A DNA stretch of 8,651 nt from JBDREF01 sp043820045 (GTDB lineage Bacteria; Planctomycetota; Phycisphaerae; Sedimentisphaerales; Anaerobacaceae), in assembly GCA_043820045.1 (NCBI GenBank), contig JBDREF010000232.1, positions 1 through 8,651 of the forward strand. The letters run 5' to 3'. A program made the position numbers and the translations under genes. How positions within the stretch are numbered: the stretch's first letter is position 1; each line of letters opens with the position of its first letter. Positions 1 through 6,665 of this stretch are shown piece by piece. Below the pieces are notes generated by a model. The model saw nothing but the letters and a program-made list of their open reading frames with translations. It did not search any database and was not told the DNA's origin.

Positions 1-497
1 AACAGGCTTACCTTCGCCGCGTCGGACGGTGCCTTGAGATACTCGGTGTCTCTGCCGATGAAGAAGGATTGCCAGTCCTTAGGAAACAGATCGTTGATGA
101 ATATCAAATCGCCCGTGCCCCAGGTCAAGATCTGACGTCCGACTTTCAGGTCCGCGAAATCTGCCGGCCGGGTGAATACGTTCGCCTCGCGCAGGTCGAA
201 GTAACCCTTCTCGGTCACCAAATCCCCGAAGAAATCACCTTTGACCCTCACATCGCCCCAGTCAAGATACGAATACAGATCGAGCTGCAGGCGATTCTCC
301 ATAATCGACATGTCTTTCTCGTACTTATCCTTCCGCAGGCGCCATCCCCCTCTGACCTCGTAGAAGCCGTGCGTCTCCACCGGCAACTTGCTGAAAATAG
401 AACCGTCCTTGTCCTGCTGGGCTTCTGCGGCCGGCGCTTGAAAGGTAAAGACGGCCGTACACAGCAGTGCGACGGCAACCAGGTATCTGCGTCCCAT
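1..497 (-). CDS. Exported outer-membrane beta-barrel (porin-like) protein, C-terminal part cut off by window edge
   Basis: The reading frame opens at ATG 497 and runs 165 codons without a stop to the left edge, so only the N-terminus is visible. Residues 1-26 form a clear signal peptide (positively charged MGRR, a hydrophobic core at 5-19, then APAAEA before QQDKD), so the product is exported. The mature part alternates polar and hydrophobic residues in beta-strand style (RLQLDLYSYLDWGDVRVKGDF near 69-89; YFDLREANVF near 99-108) and contains a GRQILTWGTGD segment at 120-130. That pattern resembles outer-membrane proteins encoded beside MMPL/RND exporters and LolA-like proteins (DUF1302-type or similar). 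The ATG shares its first base with the upstream lolA-like TAA stop (TAATG), and AGGAGG lies 10 nt upstream, indicating translational coupling. It probably forms the outer-membrane pore or acceptor of the export route. The exported beta-rich nature is well supported; the exact family is a guess because most of the barrel is missing. Confidence 0.75.
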   Translation of the reverse strand, partial: MGRRYLVAVALLCTAVFTFQAPAAEAQQDKDGSIFSKLPVETHGFYEVRGGWRLRKDKYEKDMSIMENRLQLDLYSYLDWGDVRVKGDFFGDLVTEKGYFDLREANVFTRPADFADLKVGRQILTWGTGDLIFINDLFPKDWQSFFIGRDTEYLKAPSDAAKVSL

Positions 498-1300
498 TAT
501 CTCATTGCCTCCTGTGGCGGCCTGTGGAGATATCTTTCCGTGAAGATGTTCTCGTCGAGCCCGAGGTTGTACCGTACATCGCTGAATGCCATCTCGGTCT
601 TACTGCCGGTTTTGAGGTTTGAGACGACCGACTGTACCACCGTATAGAAATCCTGAATCTTCTCGACCTTCCTGGACTCGATGACGCGGTAGAGCTTGTC
701 TTCCTTGTCAAAGAACTCCATCTTCGCAGGCACATAAGTCTTGCGGTCTATCGATACGTTGTAATAGTTGAACTCGACGGTATCGGGCTGTTTCGGAACG
801 TTCTTGACCACAAAGACTTCGTCGGTGGTCTTGATAAGCTCGTGCGTGTCTTCCTCCAAGCTCCTGCCGGACACATCTTCGTAAAGGAAGTCCGAACCTA
901 CAAAACTTGTTCGCTTGTCGCCGGCGGCGATTCGCTTGACCAGGGAAAGGGCGGGCATGTACAGCCACCGGTCGTCGTCCTTTTTCACCTCTGCATGTTT
1001 GTGGACCAAATAGACCATTTTGCGAACGTCGGCGGGCCTTTGGAAATAAACAAAATACTTCTGGTCGCCGCCGTCCTTTATGTCCTTTCTAAGGATGGTG
1101 AACTCGCGCTCACGCTTCTGCCCCTGCTTGTCCGTTATCGTCATCGTGACTTTTGCCTTGCCGTCGTCGCCCTGGTAGTACGCGACAACGTTGGCCTTGT
1201 TGACTATCGTCTGGACGTCGGGGGCCTCCTGCGGTTTGTCCGAAGCAAGGACCGGCAGAGAGAAACCAAGAACAAACGCTGCTGCAGATATAAGTTTCAT
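497..1300 (-). CDS. LolA-like outer membrane lipoprotein-sorting family protein
   Basis: A 267-residue periplasmic protein. Residues 1-19 (MKLISAAAFVLGFSLPVLA, then SDK) are a classical Sec signal peptide without a lipobox cysteine, so the mature protein should be soluble. The body has the pattern of the LolA-like family usually named outer membrane lipoprotein-sorting protein (PF17131 type): repeated beta-strands, KYFVYFQRPADVR at 81-93, RWLYMPALSLVKRI at 111-124 and TSFVGSDFLYEDVSGR at 131-146. Relatives have an unclosed beta-barrel fold that binds acyl chains and are commonly encoded beside MMPL/RND exporters. A role as periplasmic carrier between the exporter and the outer membrane is inferred from this context. 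I chose ATG 1300 because AGAGGTG precedes it by 4 nt and the signal peptide begins there. An in-frame ATG at 1318 overlaps the upstream stop as ATGA but has no Shine-Dalgarno and would add six residues. It is the fifth gene of the cluster. Confidence 0.85.
   Translation of the reverse strand: MKLISAAAFVLGFSLPVLASDKPQEAPDVQTIVNKANVVAYYQGDDGKAKVTMTITDKQGQKREREFTILRKDIKDGGDQKYFVYFQRPADVRKMVYLVHKHAEVKKDDDRWLYMPALSLVKRIAAGDKRTSFVGSDFLYEDVSGRSLEEDTHELIKTTDEVFVVKNVPKQPDTVEFNYYNVSIDRKTYVPAKMEFFDKEDKLYRVIESRKVEKIQDFYTVVQSVVSNLKTGSKTEMAFSDVRYNLGLDENIFTERYLHRPPQEAMR
508..515 (-). promoter_or_regulatory. Shine-Dalgarno for the porin-like gene, inside the end of the lolA-like gene
   Basis: Read on the minus strand this is ACAGGAGG, a full AGGAGG core ending 10 nt before the ATG at 497. 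It lies within the last codons of the lolA-like gene, so ribosomes finishing that gene at TAATG can re-initiate directly. It supports ATG 497 as the true start of the downstream gene. Confidence 0.7.
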
Positions 1301-1304
1301 TTCA

Positions 1305-1311
1305 CACCTCT
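1305..1311 (-). promoter_or_regulatory. Shine-Dalgarno deciding the lolA-like start
   Basis: Minus-strand AGAGGTG lies 4 nt before ATG 1300, immediately after the stop of the DUF2892 gene. It favours ATG 1300 over the in-frame ATG at 1318, which has no purine-rich site and only an ATGA overlap with the upstream stop. Confidence 0.6.
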
Positions 1312-1314
1312 CTT

Positions 1315-1521
1315 TCATTTCGTCGTACAGGCCTGGCTTTTGACGCCAAGCTTCTTAAGTATCGTCATCATCGGGCACCAATCGGTAAAGGCCGACTGCA
1401 GCAGGTTCAGACCTACGAATGCAGTGAAAAACAGCCAATAGCCCGAATGGTAACGCGCGAGCAGTATGCTAACGAGCACAAAAAAGCCCGCAATACCTCT
1501 TAAAGATCTTTCCACGTTCAT
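1315..1521 (-). CDS. YgaP-like small membrane protein (DUF2892)
   Basis: A 68-residue protein matching the DUF2892/YgaP transmembrane-domain family over nearly its full length. It starts MNVERSLRGIAG and has two hydrophobic helices (about 9-23 and 28-45) joined by a short turn (RYHSGYW). The conserved GLNLLQSAFTDWCPMMTIL stretch at 38-55 follows, with Cys49 in the WCP motif and a second cysteine, Cys65, near the end. In E. coli YgaP the same domain is fused behind a cytoplasmic rhodanese domain; here it stands alone, while a rhodanese domain is carried by the reductase encoded upstream in the same direction. Stand-alone copies are common next to sulfur-metabolism, thioredoxin-like or rhodanese genes. 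The start is certain: GGGAGGTG (1526-1533) sits 4 nt before ATG 1521. It begins 22 nt after the exporter stop. Molecular function is not established; an inner-membrane role linked to sulfane sulfur is inference. Confidence 0.9.
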   Translation of the reverse strand: MNVERSLRGIAGFFVLVSILLARYHSGYWLFFTAFVGLNLLQSAFTDWCPMMTILKKLGVKSQACTTK

Positions 1522-1543
1522 AGTACACCTCCCAATATTCGGT

Positions 1544-4393
1544 TCATTTCGAATTTTCTTCTCTCACGCCTTCGGTCATCTTGCAGGCCTGCCGGCGTGA
1601 GATGATTGCACACAGCAACGCCATGACAGGTATCGCGATTACACTGATCCATACCAGGACGCTCCAGCCAACAAGCGCGAACTGATGCACGTTCAACGCC
1701 ACCAGGACCACCGCGGCGGTCGAGATAATCACGCAAAACGCGCAACTGCAACTCGGCTTGGCCGGTTCGGCCTCTGCCTTGAACAGCCTCTTTTCCAGCA
1801 CACGAATGATTGCCGGCAATATCAGCAAAGTCGTGATTCCTGAAACCGCGAGTATCGCACAGACGAATATTCCAACTGTCTTATAAGGCACCAGAGGAGC
1901 TAACAGCAGCGGCAAAAAGCCTATCGCAATTACAATCACGTTACGGCTGATTGCCCGGGCCGGCTCGCCGAACATATCCACAGAGGCCTTCTGCCATGAG
2001 CCCAAACGCAAGTGGGCGACCCTGGCCCGCTCCAGGAAATGGATGGCAAAGTCCACCGCCATGCCCAGTGACAAGGCGCTCAGCACGGCCACCGGCATGT
2101 CATAGTCCTTGCCCATAAGGCCGATTATGCCGTATATCGCCGCTATCGTGATCGTCAGCGGCATCATGCAAATCAAACCCCAAAGAGCCGAGCGGAACAG
2201 GATGGACATCATGATAAAAACGATAAGGAAACTGCCCATGAACGATTGCAGCATTCCCCAAACCATTTTGTCCTGCCAGACGACGTTGATATACGTCAGC
2301 CCGGCCCAGCGGTATTTGAGCGGCACGGGCGGGCGGTGCTCGGCGAAGTATTCATCTACGGCTTTAACTACCTTCTGCATGTCCTTGTTGTCCCCGCTGG
2401 GCAACTGCATCCAGATAGCGGTATGCATATAGTCGGTGGTGACCAGGTGCCACAAGTTGTCCGGGTTGTGGCTGCTCTGGAACTGCAGCAGGCACTGCGC
2501 TACCGCCGCCGAGGTATCCGGAATACGGTAATTCTCCTGCTTGCCGTCAATCAATTCCTCATGGACCTTCTTGACCACGTCGGCTACGGAATTGCTCTTT
2601 CCGACCAGGCCGGTCTTTCCGAGATACCCCTGAAGTTCCGAGATATAATTCAGCACGCTCGGCCGTTTGAAGATTTTGATGTGCTCTTTCTCAAGCTCGA
2701 AGAAGTCCGACACTTCGTACCACAAATCAACGTCTTTATCCTTCGCGGCTTCGAGTTTCTTCTGCACGAAGTCATTTACCTCATCGAGCAGGGCGTCCTT
2801 CGTCTGAGCCTTGTCGGCCTTCAGCAGCAGCTCCGTCTCTATCTCAGGGATAAGGTTTTCCGCACCGGCAAACTGATCCTTCAGCTCCAGCAGCCTGCCC
2901 GAGAAGCGCTTGCGAAGATCATCGATGTAACTGGCCGGAATTGCCTTCGTCTCGTTGGGGTCGAGCACCAGGTACGCCATGTATGTCCCGCCGAAGTGCT
3001 TGTTCAGCTCTATGTCGGCCCTACGGATGGGGTGCTTCTTGCTGAACCATTTCACCGGATTGTCGTTAATCTGGATTTTCGTAACGCCATACACGGCTAT
3101 CGAAGCGGCTATCGAAGCGGCGATCAGAATCGGCTTTGCCTTCGAGTAAGTGAAGCGCCCGCCGGCAACAAGCAGCTTACTGAGCCCGCTTTGCTTATGG
3201 ACCTGCACATTCGCCGAGCCGAAATTCGCAAGCGAGCTTTCCTTTATCATCATAATGTACGCCGGCACGAAAGTCACAGTGCACAGCCAGGCAATCATAA
3301 TGCCGATGGCCACGAATATGCCGAACACCTGCACGGGCGGAATCGGCGTCATTGCCAGAGACAAGAAACCCGCCGCCGAGGTCAGCGAGGTGTAAAGCAT
3401 CGGCGTAAAAAGGTGACCCATTACTTCCACCGTGGTTTTCTTTCTGCCCTTTTCTTTCGTGTAAAGGTCGAAGAATTCCGAAAGAATGTGCACCGAGTCC
3501 ACTACGGCTATCGGCATGAGAAAAATAGGGATCATCGAACTCATTATGTGGACGGGATAGCCGAGCCCTATCAGCAGGCCCATCGTCGAGATCACCGATA
3601 CCATCGCGACAATCATCGGCGAGATGACCAGCATCAGCTTGCGGAAGAACAGCAGCATCAAGATGAATATCACAAGCATTGCAGCCGGCGCCGAGACGGC
3701 CATCTGCATAAACATCTCAACGCCGAACGTGTCCTCCGCCACGGGCAAACCGGTGATGTGGTATTCTTCATCGCCTTGTTCGAAGGTCTCTATTTTCTTC
3801 GTCAGCGCCATGTACACATCGTGGCTCAAATGCTTGCTCGTCAGCGGCAGGTAGAGGCAAATCGCTTTTCCATCCTCGGAAATGAGCGTTCCCCTGAGCA
3901 TGGGATTGGACATTGCCTTGTCTCTTATCTCAATCGCCTCGCTTTCAGTCGCGGGCGGCTTTTTCATCAGCCACTCGAATGTTATCACGCCCGGCCCGCC
4001 CTGGCCGATGTGATCAACCGTCGAAGGAGCGAGCAAGTCCACCTCGATGACGCCGACTTGCTTGTTGGGGTCTTCTTTGTCGTGCCATTGGAGCTTTCTG
4101 GCGAATTCGGTCAGCTCATAAACCCTGGCTAACGAGGCCGGGTTGAATACTCCGTTCGGATTTTTGTTGTTGACTACGCCCAGGACTACTATGTCACTCA
4201 ACGAGAACCGCTGCTTCGTCTGGTTGTGAAACAACCTCACCGGCTCCTCTGGCGAGAGCATGTTCTCGGGGTCGGTGTCGATCTTGATCAGAGGTATCAA
4301 CGCCCCGAGAGCTAACGTGAAGACAACCATTGCAACGGTGACTGACTTGTAATGTCCTAAAGAATATTCCGTGATCTTTTGCTTGAGGTCCAT
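1544..4393 (-). CDS. MMPL/RND-family inner-membrane exporter with extra C-terminal membrane helices
   Basis: A 949-residue RND-superfamily permease of the MMPL/HpnN-like exporter type. TM1 is near 17-36, followed by a periplasmic domain to about 228; TM2-TM6 lie between about 232 and 382. TM7 is near 420-437, followed by a second periplasmic domain to about 712, and TM8-TM12 lie between about 718 and 863. Both membrane cores carry an Asp in a D-x(2)-[AV]-x-like context facing a following His (PIAVVDSVH, D299 in TM4; GMAVDFAIH, D781 in TM10), the expected proton-relay position of the family. Beyond the usual end, residues 881-887 read SCSCAFC, and two more hydrophobic helices (about 888-903 and 907-931) precede a charged tail, an unusual addition. 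The second periplasmic domain is about 80 residues longer than the first and rich in charged helices (490-620). I chose ATG 4393; an in-frame TTG at 4408 adds five residues without a better ribosome site. Substrate unknown; the LolA-like and barrel neighbours suggest lipid or another hydrophobic cargo. Confidence 0.9.
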   Translation of the reverse strand: MDLKQKITEYSLGHYKSVTVAMVVFTLALGALIPLIKIDTDPENMLSPEEPVRLFHNQTKQRFSLSDIVVLGVVNNKNPNGVFNPASLARVYELTEFARKLQWHDKEDPNKQVGVIEVDLLAPSTVDHIGQGGPGVITFEWLMKKPPATESEAIEIRDKAMSNPMLRGTLISEDGKAICLYLPLTSKHLSHDVYMALTKKIETFEQGDEEYHITGLPVAEDTFGVEMFMQMAVSAPAAMLVIFILMLLFFRKLMLVISPMIVAMVSVISTMGLLIGLGYPVHIMSSMIPIFLMPIAVVDSVHILSEFFDLYTKEKGRKKTTVEVMGHLFTPMLYTSLTSAAGFLSLAMTPIPPVQVFGIFVAIGIMIAWLCTVTFVPAYIMMIKESSLANFGSANVQVHKQSGLSKLLVAGGRFTYSKAKPILIAASIAASIAVYGVTKIQINDNPVKWFSKKHPIRRADIELNKHFGGTYMAYLVLDPNETKAIPASYIDDLRKRFSGRLLELKDQFAGAENLIPEIETELLLKADKAQTKDALLDEVNDFVQKKLEAAKDKDVDLWYEVSDFFELEKEHIKIFKRPSVLNYISELQGYLGKTGLVGKSNSVADVVKKVHEELIDGKQENYRIPDTSAAVAQCLLQFQSSHNPDNLWHLVTTDYMHTAIWMQLPSGDNKDMQKVVKAVDEYFAEHRPPVPLKYRWAGLTYINVVWQDKMVWGMLQSFMGSFLIVFIMMSILFRSALWGLICMMPLTITIAAIYGIIGLMGKDYDMPVAVLSALSLGMAVDFAIHFLERARVAHLRLGSWQKASVDMFGEPARAISRNVIVIAIGFLPLLLAPLVPYKTVGIFVCAILAVSGITTLLILPAIIRVLEKRLFKAEAEPAKPSCSCAFCVIISTAAVVLVALNVHQFALVGWSVLVWISVIAIPVMALLCAIISRRQACKMTEGVREENSK
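3094..3117 (+). repeat. 12-bp direct tandem duplication within the exporter gene
   Basis: The unit CGGCTATCGAAG occurs twice back to back (3094-3105 and 3106-3117), followed by a degenerate third unit (CGGCGATCAGAA). The repeat is in frame and encodes the repeated SIAASIAA segment inside TM7 of the exporter (about residues 427-434). It is a short coding microsatellite that keeps the helix hydrophobic, probably a replication-slippage duplication. Confidence 0.7.
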
Positions 4394-4489
4394 TTTTGAT
4401 ATCCGCAATAATATTAGTTAGTTGATTCTACTCGTTCCCAATATACATTACCACTGTTTTGCATCGCCGCAAAGCCTCGAAATTCTCTC

Positions 4490-4507
4490 CGGCCGTTGCG
4501 GCGGCCG
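4490..4507 (-). terminator. GC-rich hairpin just downstream of the CoA-disulfide reductase gene
   Basis: CGGCCG at 4490-4495 and CGGCCG at 4502-4507 can pair around a 6-nt loop, 5 nt after the reductase TAG stop. The bases after the stem in the direction of transcription (GAGAGAATTTCG) are not a true U-run, so this is a weak terminator or a processing/stabilising hairpin. A second small inverted repeat, TTTGC/GCAAA (4458-4473), lies further on. The 119-nt spacer to the exporter gene otherwise shows no convincing -35/-10 pair, although a TATATT box is present near 4439-4444. Whether the exporter is read through from the reductase or has its own promoter cannot be decided from sequence. Confidence 0.35.
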
Positions 4508-4512
4508 AAAAT

Positions 4513-6183
4513 CTAATCCCTACCAATTCGCTTCGATAAACCGCTCTCGGCAAACGCGGCGTAAGTCGCATATCCGCCCGACAGATTACCGGCGTCGAAA
4601 CCGTTCTGCACCAATATCCGGCACGCTATGTAACTGCGAAGACCCACACCGCAATATGCGTGAATCGTCTTATCCTTCGGCAGTTCGTCCAATCTGCCGC
4701 GGAGGCTGTCCACCGGAATATTCTTCGCCCCCGGCACGGCGCCCCTTGCAAACTCAGCGGGCGTACGAACATCGAGAACAAAATCGTCCTTCTCAAGCTC
4801 ATTGAAGTGTTTAACCTTTACCGTGCCGTCCAGTATATTCGCCGCCGCATAACCCGCTATATTGATCGGGTCTTTGCCGCTGCCGTACGGAGGGGCGTAT
4901 GCCAGTTCCAGTTCCTGCAGGTCGAAAACCGTCATCCCAGCCCGAATGGCAACTGCAAGAATATCTATCCTCTTATCGACACCGTCGGAGCCAATGATCT
5001 GGGCCCCCAGGATTTTTCCGTCCGGCTTTGCAAACAGAAGCTTCATGTGCATCTGCTTGGCACCGGGATAATAACCGGCATGATTGACCGGATGGAGGTA
5101 CAGCTTTTCGTAATCGATGTTCGTCTTTGCCAGGGCTTTCTCGCTCGCGCCGGTCATCGCCACGGTCAAATCGAATACTTTCAATATGCCGGTGCCCTGA
5201 CTGCCGTTGTACTTACGGCCCCTGCCGCACAGGTTGTCCGCCGCCATCCTTCCCTGTTTGTTCGCCGGCCCGGCTAATGGAATCAGGGTTGCCTCGCCGA
5301 GAATGAAATCCCGCACCTCAACGGCGTCGCCAATCGCGTATATATCCGGGTCGCTTGTCTGCAAATACTCGTTTACCTTTATGCCGTTACAATTGCCAAT
5401 CTCCAGACCAGCCTGCTCGGCCAGCTTGACCTCGGGTCTGACGCCCGTCGTAAGCATTGCAAAGTCGCATTCCAGCTCGTCTCCGGAGTCCAGCTTGACC
5501 GTAAGAGATGAACCGGTCTGGTTGAACGATACAACGCCTTCACCCAACCGCAGGCTGGCACCCTGCTTTCTCATGTGGCTGTGCAGAAACGACGCCATTT
5601 CCCTGTCCAGCGCCGGCAGGACCTGATCCAGTATCTCAACCACTTCCACGGATAAGCCCCGGCTCCGCAGATTTTCAGCCATTTCAAGGCCTATGTAGCC
5701 GGCTCCGACCACAACTGCCTTCTTAGGATTATGAGCACTGATAAAATCGGCGATCCGGTCCGTATCGGCCACGTTGCGAAGTGTGAATACCCTGCTCGAA
5801 TCCACCCCTGGTATGCACGGCCTGATGGGTTTTGCGCCGGGCGAAAGGATTAGTTTATCATATTTCTCGGCATAAATTCTGTTTGCTGGTCTATCAAGGA
5901 CTTCTACCTCCTTGTTCTTCCGGTTGATCCTGACCACTTCGCTGTTAACCCTGACATCTACGTTGAAACGCAGTCTGAACGACTCGGGCGTCTGCAGCAG
6001 CAAGGCGTTACGGCTCTCTATAGCCCCGCCGATATAGTAGGGCAGCCCGCAGTTGGCAAACGAGATGTGTCCGCCCCTCTCGAACATTACGATCTCGGCT
6101 GCCTCATCCAGCCTGCGAAGTCTGGCCGCCGCGGAAGCACCGCCCGCGACACCGCCGACAATCAATATTTTTCTTCCTGCCAC
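4513..6183 (-). CDS. CoA-disulfide reductase / FAD-dependent persulfide reductase with C-terminal rhodanese domain
   Basis: A 556-residue flavoprotein of the CoADR-Rhd type. Residues 5-22 hold the FAD-binding GGVAGGASAAARLRR motif. The active-site cysteine is Cys45 in SFANCGLPYYIGG, the single-cysteine signature of CoA-disulfide and persulfide reductases as opposed to the CxxxxC of glutathione reductase. The NAD(P)H Rossmann motif GAGYIG is at 160-165, the second FAD motif YAIGDAVEV at 282-290, and the dimerisation domain with YAPPYGSGKDPIN at 429-441. After a linker, residues about 457-550 form a rhodanese domain with catalytic Cys511 in the loop CGVGLRS. The family reduces CoA disulfide or CoA/thiol persulfides with NAD(P)H, the rhodanese handling the sulfane sulfur in the cytoplasm. 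The start is GTG 6183, preceded by GGGAG (6191-6195) 7 nt upstream. It lies 137 nt downstream of arsR on the same strand, so it is a likely regulatory target. Substrate (CoA disulfide, CoA persulfide, polysulfide) cannot be told from sequence. Confidence 0.95.
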   Translation of the reverse strand: MAGRKILIVGGVAGGASAAARLRRLDEAAEIVMFERGGHISFANCGLPYYIGGAIESRNALLLQTPESFRLRFNVDVRVNSEVVRINRKNKEVEVLDRPANRIYAEKYDKLILSPGAKPIRPCIPGVDSSRVFTLRNVADTDRIADFISAHNPKKAVVVGAGYIGLEMAENLRSRGLSVEVVEILDQVLPALDREMASFLHSHMRKQGASLRLGEGVVSFNQTGSSLTVKLDSGDELECDFAMLTTGVRPEVKLAEQAGLEIGNCNGIKVNEYLQTSDPDIYAIGDAVEVRDFILGEATLIPLAGPANKQGRMAADNLCGRGRKYNGSQGTGILKVFDLTVAMTGASEKALAKTNIDYEKLYLHPVNHAGYYPGAKQMHMKLLFAKPDGKILGAQIIGSDGVDKRIDILAVAIRAGMTVFDLQELELAYAPPYGSGKDPINIAGYAAANILDGTVKVKHFNELEKDDFVLDVRTPAEFARGAVPGAKNIPVDSLRGRLDELPKDKTIHAYCGVGLRSYIACRILVQNGFDAGNLSGGYATYAAFAESGLSKRIGRD

Positions 6184-6264
6184 TTTATAACTCCCGCTGT
6201 CCTAAATAGTTCCCGTAACGTCCTATACCAACTTTGACATAATGTTGGATAGCTCTCTTGTCCA

Positions 6265-6301
6265 GGGGGAAAATGGGTACCCCCTGAACCCATTTCCCCC
6301 C
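6265..6301. other. Strong hairpin in the arsR to reductase spacer
   Basis: Two 14-nt arms, GGGGGAAAATGGGT (6265-6278) and ACCCATTTCCCCCC (6288-6301), pair with a single mismatch around a 9-nt loop (ACCCCCTGA). The loop itself contains a C5 run that could compete for the G5 arm, allowing an alternative fold. It starts 19 nt past the arsR stop and lies about 80 nt ahead of the reductase GTG. No U-run follows on the minus strand, so a simple intrinsic terminator is unlikely. It may be an attenuator, an RNA stability element, or a dispersed repeat. On the minus strand it also gives G6, G3 and G5 tracts close together. Confidence 0.6.
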
Positions 6302-6320
6302 AATTGGCGCATTCTCAGAG

Positions 6321-6620
6321 TCAACTCTCCCGGCCTTTCCTGGTTCTGCAATGATCGTAAACACAGTGGAGCAACTTGATTACGTTCTTATTCTCGATCC
6401 TGTAGTAAACTTTCGTTCCATCACGTCGGCTGCTCAAAACCCCTTTGTCTCTCATCATGTTGAGTTGCTGGCTCGTAATGGCCTGTTTTCCGCCCAGCGC
6501 ATTGACAATTTCGCCTACGCACATCTCTTTTGCCTCGAGCAGTTCGACAATCTGCAGGCGTACGGGGTGTGCGACCGCCTTGAGGACCTCTGAAACATGT
6601 TCGGCTACCTTTTTGTCCAT
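6321..6620 (-). CDS. ArsR/SmtB-family winged-helix transcriptional repressor
   Basis: A 99-residue ArsR-family protein. The N-terminal helix (1-17) leads into AHPVRLQIVELL (17-28), the usual family opening. The HTH follows: CVGEIVNALGGKQAITSQQLNMMRDKGVL at 34-62, with its recognition helix at about 48-59, then the beta-wing SSRRDGTKVYYRI at 63-75 and a C-terminal dimerisation helix. Cysteines are Cys34 at the start of helix 3 and Cys86 and Cys91 near the C-terminus (HCVYDHC). A CxC metal site is absent. A pairing of Cys34 with a C-terminal Cys is compatible with a dithiol/persulfide switch as in SqrR/BigR/YgaV, or with soft-metal binding. I chose ATG 6620 rather than in-frame GTG 6635/6632 because the promoter predicts a start of transcription near 6645 and GGTGG lies 9 nt upstream of the ATG. 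It is the first gene of the leftward cluster and very likely represses itself and the reductase through the palindrome at 6648-6665. Confidence 0.92.
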   Translation of the reverse strand: MDKKVAEHVSEVLKAVAHPVRLQIVELLEAKEMCVGEIVNALGGKQAITSQQLNMMRDKGVLSSRRDGTKVYYRIENKNVIKLLHCVYDHCRTRKGRES

Positions 6621-6647
6621 CGTACATACCACCACAAGTCTTATATT

Positions 6648-6665
6648 TATTACTATATAGTAATA
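6648..6665. promoter_or_regulatory. Probable ArsR operator: 18-bp perfect palindrome
   Basis: TATTACTATATAGTAATA is a perfect 18-bp inverted repeat centred between 6656 and 6657. ArsR/SmtB repressors bind AT-rich palindromes of this kind that overlap their own promoters. It covers the whole -10 box of the arsR promoter and ends 28 nt before the arsR ATG, so binding would block RNA polymerase. Symmetry and placement are seen directly; the identity of the binding protein is inference. Confidence 0.7.

Noticed and set aside
69..647. Plus-strand frame of 192 codons at the left edge
   Set aside because: It is antisense to two exported-protein genes that have signal peptides, ribosome sites and coupled starts; it has no such support itself.
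2246..4132. A 628-codon open frame on the plus strand opposite the exporter gene
   Set aside because: It lies entirely antisense to a clear RND gene, its product is rich in His, Arg and Gln with no recognisable domain, and its openness is explained by the codon composition of the real gene.
4513..6183. NADH oxidase or generic pyridine-nucleotide disulfide oxidoreductase as the name of the flavoprotein
   Set aside because: The single-cysteine SFANCGLPYY site together with the fused rhodanese domain and its CGVGLRS loop points to the CoA-disulfide/persulfide reductase subgroup.
6265..6301. Simple intrinsic terminator of arsR
   Set aside because: The stem is strong, but no run of T follows it on the minus strand or on the plus strand, so it was recorded as a hairpin of unknown role.
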